Shown: positions 53,025-61,278, counted from the first letter of the stretch. The stretch: DNA of 64,000 nucleotides from an uncultured Oscillospiraceae bacterium (GCA_934512135.1 CAKSWT010000007.1:87803-151802), one strand, 5' to 3'. Program-made: numbers and translations. Notes: generated by a model from the letters alone, not told the origin.

Positions 53025-54040
53025 TTACCTCCCTGCTTCTCGGCTTTGGGAACGTTCTTCCGCAGGATCTGGGTCAGCGGCAGGTCTAGAAGATTGCCGT
53101 TTTTCCGCATTCCCTCCCGATTGATTCCCTGGGCGTCTCCGTTTTCCAAAATACTCAGCATGCATCCGTCTCCGGAGATTACCTGGTCAATATACAGGCT
53201 GTCTCCCAGGGCCTCAATCAGCACAAAGGGATACTTTTGGGACATTCGGATTTCCTTGGCCCTTTGATAGATGCCCTGTGACTGGGCATAGGCCCCCTCA
53301 TTCTCGGGAATCAGCAGCACCGCCACCGGCCGATAATCCATATAGCGTTCCAGCTGCTCCGGGGCAACGCAGCTGTCATCCCGATAGATCTGGTGTACTC
53401 CGTAAAACAGCTCCTCCCCTGCCAGTGCCTCGCAGGCCTCCATTCCCTCCTCTCCGGTTTCCACCGAAATATAGAGGTTATTGCAGGATTTCAGCGGCTC
53501 CAGGGACTGGGACAGCAGCTTGCTTCCTGTGGTCACCAGGAAGAATGCGCATCTGGGGAAGCGCTCGGACAGCTCCTGCACCATGGTCAGGGACACCCCA
53601 CGGTCCAGCAGTCCATAGACATATACCCCCTGCTCCATTCCCTGGTGAATCATATGGGTAATTGCCGCCTGATCCAGGGCCCCGCCGCAGACCATGGAAA
53701 TCGCCCAGGGAATATTGTAGCCTCCCAGCTTTTCCGTCTGTCGAATGGTTTCCGCGCCCCTGGTCAGCCCCTCATAGCCCAGGTTGATGCCAAAGGTCTT
53801 GATGTGGGCCGGGTCCACCTGTCCTGCCAGCAGGTCCAGCAGGTCATAATATGCGCTCTCCTCGTTTTCCAGCATACTCTGGGCCATCTCCAAAAAGGGC
53901 TTTTGAAATCTTCCTCTGGAAAATGTCACCCCCAGATCCACCAGATTTCGCAGGCTTCTTCTGGGATCCCTCCGAAGCTGACTTAGGGTCCGGTTCACCG
54001 CCCCTTCAATGAGGATCCGGGTGAAATCACGATTGGACAT
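53021..54040 (-). CDS. radical-SAM-like protein lacking the CX3CX2C motif
   Basis: The 339-aa protein follows the layout of a clostridial radical SAM family: an N-terminal helical part, GGYNIPWAISM where these proteins read NIPWAILMDPTSACN, then AITHMIHQGMEQGVYVYGL, a CNNLYISVETGEEGMEAC block and GDGCMLSILENGDAQ near the end. The cluster-binding CX3CX2C segment (DPTSACNLHCTGCW in the family) is missing, apparently deleted, and the C-terminal EPC is also gone. It can therefore hardly bind a radical SAM cluster. It is coupled to a TetR gene. A regulatory or ligand-binding role is inference; the family call comes from remembered pattern, not alignment. Confidence 0.7.
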   Translation of the reverse strand: MSNRDFTRILIEGAVNRTLSQLRRDPRRSLRNLVDLGVTFSRGRFQKPFLEMAQSMLENEESAYYDLLDLLAGQVDPAHIKTFGINLGYEGLTRGAETIRQTEKLGGYNIPWAISMVCGGALDQAAITHMIHQGMEQGVYVYGLLDRGVSLTMVQELSERFPRCAFFLVTTGSKLLSQSLEPLKSCNNLYISVETGEEGMEACEALAGEELFYGVHQIYRDDSCVAPEQLERYMDYRPVAVLLIPENEGAYAQSQGIYQRAKEIRMSQKYPFVLIEALGDSLYIDQVISGDGCMLSILENGDAQGINREGMRKNGNLLDLPLTQILRKNVPKAEKQGGK

Positions 54041-54127
54041 AAAATCCCTCCTTACGGCCTATTGTATCTGGAATCCCCGCTGCCGTCCAGTCCTTCCGGG
54101 ACAGAATTTGGATTTTGTCATAAAATT

Positions 54128-54148
54128 GGACAACTGGCCGGTCTGTCC
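54128..54148 (-). promoter_or_regulatory. dyad upstream of the radical-SAM-like/TetR operon
   Basis: GGACA, 11 bases, TGTCC forms an inverted repeat about 90 bases before the start. Its length suits a TetR dimer. Confidence 0.5.
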
Positions 54149-54215
54149 TGTTTTTAGGCAAACCGTCTCCCTTGAGCGTTCTATTTCCTCTGGCCTTTCC
54201 TATAATGGAGGGTGA

Positions 54216-54430
54216 ATACAGGAGGAGGCCTTCTATGACAAAATCATCGACATGGGCGCGCTGTTTATCTGATTCTTCCACTATATTCCAGTGCGCCATG
54301 GGGCAGTTCCTGCGCTGCTTCCCACCCCGGATCAGCGGGAGACAGTAACCGCAGAATTCGAAAATTCCGAAACACCAAGCCCATCTTCTCCATGGACTTC
54401 CAGAACGACGCGGAGTTTGTCGGGGGCTGC
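54216..54430 (+). pseudogene. remnant of a canonical radical SAM gene
   Basis: Read in frame from 54216, the sequence gives EEAFYDKIIDMGALFI, a TGA where the family has Trp, then FFHYIPVRHGAVPALLPTPD. After one frameshift it continues IRKFRNTKPIFSMDFQND and AEFVGGC. The family segment is remembered as DMGAKFVWFFHYMPVGNDAV, then TPEQRE, RKTKPIFTMDFQNDGE and YVGGC, so about 70 codons survive out of roughly 450. There is a nonsense codon, a frameshift and truncation at both ends. A perfect terminator follows at once. Confidence 0.8.
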
Positions 54431-54473
54431 CTCCCTTGATTGTTACAAATCATTGGGAGGCAGCCCCTTTTTA
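54423..54473 (+). terminator. terminator after the radical SAM remnant
   Basis: GGGGCTGCCTCCC/GGGAGGCAGCCCC is a perfect 13-bp stem followed by TTTTT. It abuts the convergent molybdopterin gene. Confidence 0.9.
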
Positions 54474-56636
54474 TGTCTGCATCCAGGCGTCGTAGCGGGC
54501 CTCAATGCCGCACGTCGGATTGGGATAGATCTTGCACAGCAGCCCCCGCAGCTGGTAGGCGCCTCCCACCGGGTCGCAGGGTGGATCTCCCACGGTGAGA
54601 ATATTGGCGTTGGACTCCCTCCAGCCATACTCCGGCGCCCCTGCCTCCGGATACCACCAGCCCATTTCGCAGCTGATTACCCTTGGGTCCATGTCCGGCA
54701 GCAGCTTCGCCTTTTGGGTGATCCGTCCCCGGAGGGTCTCAATATACACCCACTGCCCCTCCTCTATGCCATAGGCTCTGGCGGTATCCGGATGCATGGA
54801 AACCAGGGGGAAGGGATGCAGCCGCCGAAGCGACTTGATCTGCCGATTGTTGGAGATAAAGAAGGGCTGGGTTCGGCTTCCGGTGGTGAGAATCAGCGGA
54901 TATTCCCGCAGAAGATCCGGACGGCTGACGGGGCTCTCCGGAATTTCCTTCCAGTCCGGAAGGGGATCGGCCCCTGCCCGCTCCAGACGGGGGGAATACA
55001 GCTCGAATTTTCCCGTTTCCGTGGGGAAGCCCCGACGCTTATACCTGTAGTACTCCCGCTTCGGCGCAATCCAGCCCAACTGCCGGAACTGTGCAAAGTC
55101 CATTCCGGCATATTCCTTTCGCCGGTGACCCAGCTCTCCCAGAATCTCGTTTAATATGTCCTCCTGACACGCCGCCCCATAGTCCAATCCCATATGCTGA
55201 CAGAGCTCCAGAAAAAAGTCCTCGTCGGACTTGCATTCCCCCACCTGAACCGTCTTTTGCATACACAGCGCCGCCACGTCTCCAAACTCCGGCATACAAA
55301 ACACACTGTCCACCTCCGGCCAAAGGGCCGCAGGCAGCACAAGATCCGCCAGCTCCGCCGTGGGCGTCATAAAGAAGTCCATGTACACAAACAGGTCCAG
55401 ATGCTGGAGGCACTCATAGGTATGACGGCTGTCCGGTACGGAAATGAGTGTGTTGTTGGCATTAGAAAACAGAGCACGAATGGGGTAGGGCTTTCCCGTT
55501 TTCATGGCCTCCAGCACCAGCTGCGGGTGGGCAAAGAGCTTGGGTGTGGCCGTTCCGTCGCAGAGGGGATAGCCCCCGGAGATGCACTTTTTCACCATCT
55601 CCGGCGACAGCCGGTCCAGCAGAATATCCGCCGTAGGCGCAATTTCCATGCTCTCCACAAAGCCTCCGGGCACGTCGTAATTTCCCGTCAGCGCCGGGAT
55701 CATAAAAATCGCCCGGCAGGTCTGGAAGGCGTTGGTGCTCTGTTCAATGGCGCAGCCCCACTCCAGCCCCAGGGGCTTGATTTCCGCAATCAGATGGGCC
55801 GCCTCCAGGATTTGGTCCTCCGGAACCCATGTGATCTTGGATACCCGGGAAAGATCAAACTTCCGACACCGCTCTGCCAGCGCCGAAAAGCCATAGGTGT
55901 ATTGCTCCACAAACTCTCGGTGGTAGAGCCGTTCCGAAATGATGATGTTCAAAATTCCCATGGCCAGGGCCCCGTCCGTTCCAGGCCGAAGCCTGAGCCA
56001 CAGTCTGGCCTCCCGGGTCAGCTCGTTGGGCTTGGGATCCACCACGATCAGGGGAATTTTCTCCCGCATGGCGTCCTTGATGTGGAACTGCAATTCTCCG
56101 TCGGCGCCGGATATGGCCGGATTCGCCCCCCACACCAGAATACCGCCGGGTCTGGTGCTCCCATAGTAGTCCACGCCGGCGAATACCCCCGCCGTAAAAT
56201 CTCCCGCGTTTTTCCGCGGACCCAGACAAATCAGCGCCCCGGAGGACGTGGCATTGGGCGTCCCCAGCACATTGCCAAAGCGCCAGAATTGGCTGAGGTG
56301 GTGCCGCCCGGTTCCGGAAATCAGCGCAACGCTTTCCGGACCGGTCTCCTCCCGAATTTGCCGGAGTTGCCGGGTGATCTGGTCATAGGCCTCCTCCCAG
56401 GTGATCCGTTCCCATGTTCCATGACCCCTGGGTCCAATCCGGCGCATCGGATACAGCAGCCGGTCCTTGTGATACATCTGCTCTATAATGCTCATGCCCT
56501 TGACACAGCCCCGGCCGTGATTCAGCGGTCCCTCCGGGTCCGGCCGCACCTGCACCACCCGGCCCTGCTCCACCGTCACCAGATACATACATCCCCCGTG
56601 GCAGCCCCGGCAGGCCGCCTTCCATACCTTTCCCAT
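54471..56636 (-). CDS. molybdopterin (bis-MGD) oxidoreductase, cytosolic
   Basis: The 721-aa protein has an N-terminal [4Fe-4S] motif (C9, C12, C16, C44), molybdopterin-binding domains (GTPNATSSGALICLGPR, where C137 may ligate Mo/W) and a C-terminal MopB-binding block (GWRESNANILTVGDPP). Segments such as LLYPMRRIGPRG and TWERITWEEAYDQI resemble acetylene hydratase and gut catechol-dehydroxylase relatives. There is no Tat signal, so it acts in the cytosol, and no electron-transfer subunit gene adjoins. I choose the ATG at 56636 because an upstream frame starts before the promoter. The substrate is unknown. Confidence 0.9.
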   Translation of the reverse strand: MGKVWKAACRGCHGGCMYLVTVEQGRVVQVRPDPEGPLNHGRGCVKGMSIIEQMYHKDRLLYPMRRIGPRGHGTWERITWEEAYDQITRQLRQIREETGPESVALISGTGRHHLSQFWRFGNVLGTPNATSSGALICLGPRKNAGDFTAGVFAGVDYYGSTRPGGILVWGANPAISGADGELQFHIKDAMREKIPLIVVDPKPNELTREARLWLRLRPGTDGALAMGILNIIISERLYHREFVEQYTYGFSALAERCRKFDLSRVSKITWVPEDQILEAAHLIAEIKPLGLEWGCAIEQSTNAFQTCRAIFMIPALTGNYDVPGGFVESMEIAPTADILLDRLSPEMVKKCISGGYPLCDGTATPKLFAHPQLVLEAMKTGKPYPIRALFSNANNTLISVPDSRHTYECLQHLDLFVYMDFFMTPTAELADLVLPAALWPEVDSVFCMPEFGDVAALCMQKTVQVGECKSDEDFFLELCQHMGLDYGAACQEDILNEILGELGHRRKEYAGMDFAQFRQLGWIAPKREYYRYKRRGFPTETGKFELYSPRLERAGADPLPDWKEIPESPVSRPDLLREYPLILTTGSRTQPFFISNNRQIKSLRRLHPFPLVSMHPDTARAYGIEEGQWVYIETLRGRITQKAKLLPDMDPRVISCEMGWWYPEAGAPEYGWRESNANILTVGDPPCDPVGGAYQLRGLLCKIYPNPTCGIEARYDAWMQT

Positions 56637-56655
56637 TGCAATCCCTCCTGGACGC

Positions 56656-56684
56656 ATTATATCGGATTCTTCCCCCAGTTGCAA
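56656..56684 (-). promoter_or_regulatory. promoter of the molybdopterin oxidoreductase gene
   Basis: TTGCAA, a 17-base spacer and TATAAT on the minus strand. The -10 lies only 20 bases from the ATG, so the leader is about a dozen bases and contains just the GGAGGG. Confidence 0.85.
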
Positions 56685-56757
56685 GAAATCCTCTTCCTTT
56701 TTCGATTGGTGCTATAGTCTATATCAAAATCCGCATACTTAGGAAAAGAATTGAACC

Positions 56758-56786
56758 TTGCATGGTTCCCCATAACGTGGTACCAT
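56758..56786 (+). promoter_or_regulatory. promoter of the second OYE gene
   Basis: TTGCAT, a 17-base spacer and TACCAT. ATGGT and ACCAT flank the spacer as inverted repeats, a possible operator. Confidence 0.65.
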
Positions 56787-56829
56787 ATGCTTAGAATCGC
56801 AAATAACAAGGATTGAAGGAGGATTCTCT

Positions 56830-58833
56830 ATGCGCTATCAAACCCTGCTGTCTCCCATTATGGTAGGCGGACAGATCATTAAAAACCGGCTGACCTATCC
56901 CAACGCCTCCCCTCACTTTCTCCAGGGCCCTGAAACCTTCCCCGCAGAGGGCTACCGGGCCTTTGCCGCAAACCTGGCCAAAAACGGCGCCGCCATTGTG
57001 AACTTTGCGGAATGGGCGGAATATCCCCAGCAGCGCATGGGCCCCATGGATATGGATATGACCCACATGCAGGCCTTTGACATGACCGACCCCGCTGTAC
57101 ACAACTATGTGTCTCAGATGTGTGAGGAGGTACATTTCTACGGCTCCAAGATCATTCTCACCACCTCCCTGGCCTATCCCGAGGGCTTCACCCTCTATGG
57201 CGGCCGGGGCATGGGCCCCCACGGCAAGCCCACGGAGAAGCTCCCTGTAGAGCGGATGCATGAGGTGGTAGAGCTGACGGTGGCAAAGCTCCGCCGGTAC
57301 CGGAACCTGGGCTATGACGGCGTCAGTTTCCGGGCGGACATGCTGATGAACCCCGGCGGACAGCGGGACGATCAGTATGACGGCGGCACTGTGGAGAACC
57401 GTACGCGCCTGTTCCACGAGGTATGTACCGCCATTCGCAAGGCCTTTGGCAAGAAGTTTATCATTGAGGCGGTGCTGGCCTGGGAGCAGAACAACGGCTA
57501 CGGCGGCAACGCCAAAATGGGCGGCGGCTACAATGAGGACGACGCCATAGCGTTTATTCGGCTCTTTGACGATGTGGTGGATATTCTGGAGGTCCGGGAG
57601 CATGACGGCTGTGCCTCTCATCCCACGGGCTACAACTTTGTTCAGGGCGTCCATCCCGCAGTGGATTTCTGCGCCAAGGTCAAGAAGATGGGCTTCCATA
57701 TGCTTATGAAGCCCATTGGCGGCTTCCAGGAGCCTGACGAAATGGAGCGCTACCTGATTGAAGGCAAGTGCGACATGTTCGGCATTGCCCGCGGCTTTAT
57801 GGCCGACGCGGAATACGGCAAAAAGCTCTATGAGGGCCGGGGCGAGGATGTCACCCCCTGCCTCAAGTGCAACAAATGCCACGGCGTCATGCTGCCGGAG
57901 CCGGATCCCTGGACGTCCGTCTGCTCGGTGAACCCCCTCCAGGGCCTGGGCCACAAGCTTCACCGGCTGGTGGAGGAGAGCGCCACCCCCAAGAAGGTTG
58001 CCGTCATCGGCGGCGGTCCTGCCGGAATGCGCGCCGCCATCTATGCCTCCCAGCGGGGCCACGATGTGACCCTGTATGAGAAGTCCGGCCAGCTGGGCGG
58101 TCAGCTGTTCCACAGCGACTACTTCCCCTTTAAATGGCCCATCAAGAACTTCAAAAACTGGCTGATCTACGAGCTGGGCAAGTCCGGCGCCAAGGTTGTG
58201 ATGAACACGGCGCCCACCCGGCAGATGATCGTGGCTGAGGGCTACGACGTGGTTCTGGCTGCCACCGGCGCCAAGGTCAACATTCCCAATATCCCCGGCC
58301 TCAAGGACGAAAACGGTGCCCTGAAGCCTCAGTATATGTCCTGCCTGGACACCTGTGGCCGAGAGCCGGAGCTGGGCAAGCATGTTATTATTGTGGGCGG
58401 CAGCGAGGTCGGCACAGAGACCGCCATGTATCTCTGCGGTCTGGGCCACGACGTCACCGTGCTCACCCGTCAGAAGCGCCTGGCCCACAACGCCTCCGGC
58501 CTCCACTACATCACCATGGCCTTTGTAAAGGCCGGGCCCAACGGCGAGGCCAGAGAGTCCGCCGCCTGGGAGGCCTATGACAACCTCACCGGTATCACCG
58601 GGGCGGAAACGGTAAAGGTAGAGGGCAACACAGTCACCTATCGCACCGAGGATGGGGAGCACACCGTTTCCGGTGACAGCATTGTCATCTGCGGCGGCAT
58701 GACCCCGCTCACCGCCGAGGCCTTTGACTACTCCGGCCTTACCACAGAGTTCTACGCCATCGGTGACTGCAACGGCGCAGGCAACCTGGAGGTCTGCAAC
58801 CGGGAGGCCTATTCCAGAGCGATGATCCTGTAA
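56830..58833 (+). CDS. OYE/2,4-dienoyl-CoA reductase-type flavoprotein (without PGG insertion)
   Basis: The 667-aa protein has the same domain order as the paralogue at 49327: FMN barrel, [4Fe-4S] motif (C344, C347, C350, C365), FAD-binding AVIGGGPAGM (391-400) and a second nucleotide domain near 535 (VIIVGGSEVGTETA). The barrel contains FRADMLMNPGGQRDD and NRTRLF. Only GGRGMGPHG occupies the loop where the paralogue has its insert. It probably reduces an activated C=C bond. AAGGAGG precedes the ATG. It is followed by a fumarate-reductase-type flavoprotein gene. Confidence 0.93.
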   Translation: MRYQTLLSPIMVGGQIIKNRLTYPNASPHFLQGPETFPAEGYRAFAANLAKNGAAIVNFAEWAEYPQQRMGPMDMDMTHMQAFDMTDPAVHNYVSQMCEEVHFYGSKIILTTSLAYPEGFTLYGGRGMGPHGKPTEKLPVERMHEVVELTVAKLRRYRNLGYDGVSFRADMLMNPGGQRDDQYDGGTVENRTRLFHEVCTAIRKAFGKKFIIEAVLAWEQNNGYGGNAKMGGGYNEDDAIAFIRLFDDVVDILEVREHDGCASHPTGYNFVQGVHPAVDFCAKVKKMGFHMLMKPIGGFQEPDEMERYLIEGKCDMFGIARGFMADAEYGKKLYEGRGEDVTPCLKCNKCHGVMLPEPDPWTSVCSVNPLQGLGHKLHRLVEESATPKKVAVIGGGPAGMRAAIYASQRGHDVTLYEKSGQLGGQLFHSDYFPFKWPIKNFKNWLIYELGKSGAKVVMNTAPTRQMIVAEGYDVVLAATGAKVNIPNIPGLKDENGALKPQYMSCLDTCGREPELGKHVIIVGGSEVGTETAMYLCGLGHDVTVLTRQKRLAHNASGLHYITMAFVKAGPNGEARESAAWEAYDNLTGITGAETVKVEGNTVTYRTEDGEHTVSGDSIVICGGMTPLTAEAFDYSGLTTEFYAIGDCNGAGNLEVCNREAYSRAMIL

Positions 58834-58844
58834 AAAAACACAGT

Positions 58845-58874
58845 GCCGCCCTCTACATGGCAGGGGGCGGCTTT
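58845..58874 (+). terminator. terminator of second OYE gene
   Basis: GCCGCCC/GGGCGGC with a 13-base loop and a weak T-run. Confidence 0.65.
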
Positions 58875-58970
58875 GCTATAACCTCAGGTTAATCTACTTG
58901 GTTTTTCGGTATTGGCATTTGCGCGTAATTTCGATATGATAAGAACAGGAAATGAAAAGGATGTGATCTC

Positions 58971-60713
58971 ATGCCAAATCTTCACGCAGCCTGGCGGACG
59001 CCTCCGGCACCCATTGACCCGGCTCTGATTCAGGAAACCCGTTCTGTGGACGTGGTTGTGGTGGGCTTTTCCCATGCGGGAACTGCAGCAGCTCGTGGGG
59101 CCGCAGAGGCCGGGGCCTCGGTAATCGCACTGGACCAGCAGAAGCAGCGCCTGTTTCATGCCGTAGGCAATGACCTGGGCCATATTAACTCCCAGTTTTT
59201 GGCCCAGCGAGGAGTTCCCCATGTGGATGAGCTGGAGTTTTTAAACGACTGGCAGCTTCGCAGTAACAATCGATCCAACCCCAGGCTGGTGCTTCAATTT
59301 GCCCGGGAATCCGGACCATGCTTTGACTGGCTGATTGCGCCTCTGACCCAGGCCCAGCGGGACGCCATTCTGGTGACCCACTGGCCCAGCCATCCCCAGT
59401 TCACCGGTGATATTTCCGGCTTCAAATTCTGGCCCGGCTGCGCCCGATTCCCCGGAATCACAAGCCTTACCAAGGTTGCCCAGGCCAATCAGGAGGCCGC
59501 AAAAGCGCTTGGCGCGGAATTTCTCTATGAGACCCGAGGCGAACAGCTGATAAAAACCGACGGTCGGGTTACCGGCGTCATTGCCAAGCGGAAGGACGGA
59601 ACCTATATTCAGCTTAACGCTCGCAAGGGCGTCATTCTGGCTGCCGGGGATTTTTCCAAAAATCCCGAAATGGTGGAGGACCTCTGTGACGAGATCACCT
59701 CTCTGAAGGACCCGGGCCAGGTGGTGGCGGCCTCGGTGCGAGGACAGGACGGAAGCGGCATTCAGATGGGCGTTTGGGCGGGAGGCCGGATGTCTCCTGC
59801 TCCCATTGCCACCATGGGGGCCAACTATTTCTTCCCCAACCAGGTCATCGGGACCACTGCCGCCCTGTGGCTGGACCGGGAGGGCAACCGGTACTGCAAC
59901 GAAGGCTTTGGCGATGTGGTGCTCTCCGGAGTGGAGGGCGCCCGGCTCCCCGACGGCTATGTGACCTCCGTATTTGACAGCGACCTTGAACGCTGGCTGT
60001 GCTACCAGGCTCCGGGACACAACGCCGTCTGGACCGGGGATGACAGTGAAATGAACCAAATCCGATTTTTGATGGAATCCGCCCGAAAGGCCGGACCGGA
60101 GGGCTGTTCCCTGAATCTGCACGCTCCCCGAGGGGGCGACGCAACCCGAGCCATGCCGCCGGACATGGGTGCTCCCGGCGGTCCCGGTGGTCCCGGAGGC
60201 CCCGGCGGTCCCGGTGGTCCTGGAGGTCCTGGAGGTCCCGGAGGCCCCGGCGGTCCTGGCGGCCCTCCCGGCGGCAGATCCGATCCGAAGGAACGGATGT
60301 ACTGTGCCAACACCCTGGAGGAACTGGCGGAATATTTGGGCTTTACAGGCCAGAGACGGGAGAATTTTCTCCGGTCCATTCAGCGGTACAATGGCTTCTG
60401 CGCCGCCGGACGGGACGAGGACTTCGGAAAGGATCCCAGAATTCTGCTTCCCGTGAACAAGCCCCCATACTATGCCTTCCAGCGCCACACCCAGATTGGT
60501 AATGAGTTTTTGGCCACCGTAGATGGCCTCTGGACCGACGAGCGGCAGAATGTTCTGGATATGAAAAAAGAACCCATTCCCGGACTCTACGCCACCGGAA
60601 ACTGCTGTGGCCGCCGGTGGGGCATCCAGTATTCCACGCCCATCCCCGGCGTCTCCATTGGCATGGCCTGGACCCTCGGTCGGCTCTGCGGTCAAAACGC
60701 GGCCCAGGGATAA
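58971..60713 (+). CDS. FAD-binding fumarate-reductase/ketosteroid-dehydrogenase-type flavoprotein with (PGG)10 insert
   Basis: The 580-aa protein begins with a Rossmann FAD motif (VDVVVVGFSHAGTAAA, residues about 26-41) and ends with the FAD-binding YATGNCCGRRWGIQYSTPIP. This is the layout of the soluble fumarate reductase/3-ketosteroid-delta1-dehydrogenase superfamily. A run of ten PGG triplets plus PPGG occupies residues about 402-436, after AMPPDMGA. There is no signal peptide, flavinylation motif or heme-binding part. It may oxidise or reduce a C-C bond using an unknown donor. GGATGTGA precedes the ATG. Confidence 0.88.
   Translation: MPNLHAAWRTPPAPIDPALIQETRSVDVVVVGFSHAGTAAARGAAEAGASVIALDQQKQRLFHAVGNDLGHINSQFLAQRGVPHVDELEFLNDWQLRSNNRSNPRLVLQFARESGPCFDWLIAPLTQAQRDAILVTHWPSHPQFTGDISGFKFWPGCARFPGITSLTKVAQANQEAAKALGAEFLYETRGEQLIKTDGRVTGVIAKRKDGTYIQLNARKGVILAAGDFSKNPEMVEDLCDEITSLKDPGQVVAASVRGQDGSGIQMGVWAGGRMSPAPIATMGANYFFPNQVIGTTAALWLDREGNRYCNEGFGDVVLSGVEGARLPDGYVTSVFDSDLERWLCYQAPGHNAVWTGDDSEMNQIRFLMESARKAGPEGCSLNLHAPRGGDATRAMPPDMGAPGGPGGPGGPGGPGGPGGPGGPGGPGGPGGPPGGRSDPKERMYCANTLEELAEYLGFTGQRRENFLRSIQRYNGFCAAGRDEDFGKDPRILLPVNKPPYYAFQRHTQIGNEFLATVDGLWTDERQNVLDMKKEPIPGLYATGNCCGRRWGIQYSTPIPGVSIGMAWTLGRLCGQNAAQG
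60174..60275 (+). repeat. 9-bp tandem repeat encoding (PGG)n
   Basis: Ten 9-base CCN-GGN-GGN units are followed by CCTCCCGGCGGC. The units use varied third bases, and units 1-3 and 4-6 are nearly the same 27-base block, so a three-unit duplication is likely. Confidence 0.9.
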
Positions 60714-60799
60714 GTACGCTCCTCTATATTTGATACAATATCGTAATACATCAGTGTCTCCGAGGAACACAAATTGTATGGCATCGCACAAACCAGCGT

Positions 60800-60828
60800 T
60801 TGACAAATTGTTAGGATTGGTATATGCT
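60800..60828 (+). promoter_or_regulatory. promoter of the small GP-rich protein gene
   Basis: TTGACA, a 17-base spacer and TATGCT. The gene is therefore expressed separately from the flavoprotein gene. Confidence 0.75.
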
Positions 60829-60891
60829 ACATGGTGAATTCCTTTGGAATGGAAAGAGAGATATCGGTATATTTGAATGGAGGAGTCAACA

Positions 60892-61278
60892 ATGGCAAAG
60901 GCCGACATACTGTTTGACAAAACAGAGTTCGTGCTCCGCATGGCCGATAAGCAGGCCATGACCATGAACATCCGAGCGGATCAGATCACCACCATCACCT
61001 TCCAGCCCACCATGCAGAAGAAGCTCTTTAAAAAGGTTCCTTCCGAGGTCATGCTGATTAAAATGAAGGGTGGCGCCGGTCCCGGAGGCGGCCCTGGCGG
61101 CCCCGGCGGCGGGGCCAACGACGGAATGCCCATCACCAAGGAAGCCCTGGAAAACAAGGAAAAGGGCTCCTGGGAGAAGGCCAAAACCCAGATGAAGAAA
61201 TTTGCCAAGGACAACAACATCACCATGCATGAGGAATCGGAGCTTTGGGAGCCTCCGAAGATGCAGGGCGGCATGTAA
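60892..61278 (+). CDS. small unknown protein with Gly/Pro-rich centre
   Basis: I recognise no family in this 128-aa protein. The N-terminal 60 residues (ADILFDKTEFVLRMADKQ; IRADQITTITFQPTMQKK) are predicted beta-rich and could be a PH-like barrel. A GAGPGGGPGGPGGGANDGMP linker (about 60-79) follows. The C-terminal part is a charged helix (KEKGSWEKAKTQMKKFAKD) ending WEPPKMQGGM. The ATG at 60892 is right for GGAGGA; an upstream ATG overlaps the RBS. It is soluble. The linker links it to the adjacent flavoproteins. Confidence 0.8.
   Translation: MAKADILFDKTEFVLRMADKQAMTMNIRADQITTITFQPTMQKKLFKKVPSEVMLIKMKGGAGPGGGPGGPGGGANDGMPITKEALENKEKGSWEKAKTQMKKFAKDNNITMHEESELWEPPKMQGGM

Noticed and set aside
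54291..55154. 287-aa plus-strand frame across the radical SAM remnant and molybdopterin gene
   Set aside because: Its first codons belong to the decayed radical SAM fragment; the rest is antisense to the molybdopterin gene, and a terminator lies within it.
56637..56684. Longer start of the molybdopterin gene
   Set aside because: It would begin at the -35 box, before transcription starts. The ATG at 56636 has GGAGGG.
60002..60379. Minus-strand frame with a collagen-like Gly-Pro-Pro repeat
   Set aside because: It is the antisense reading of the PGG repeat in the flavoprotein gene. It has no RBS or promoter of its own, and the plus-strand gene has conserved motifs on both sides.
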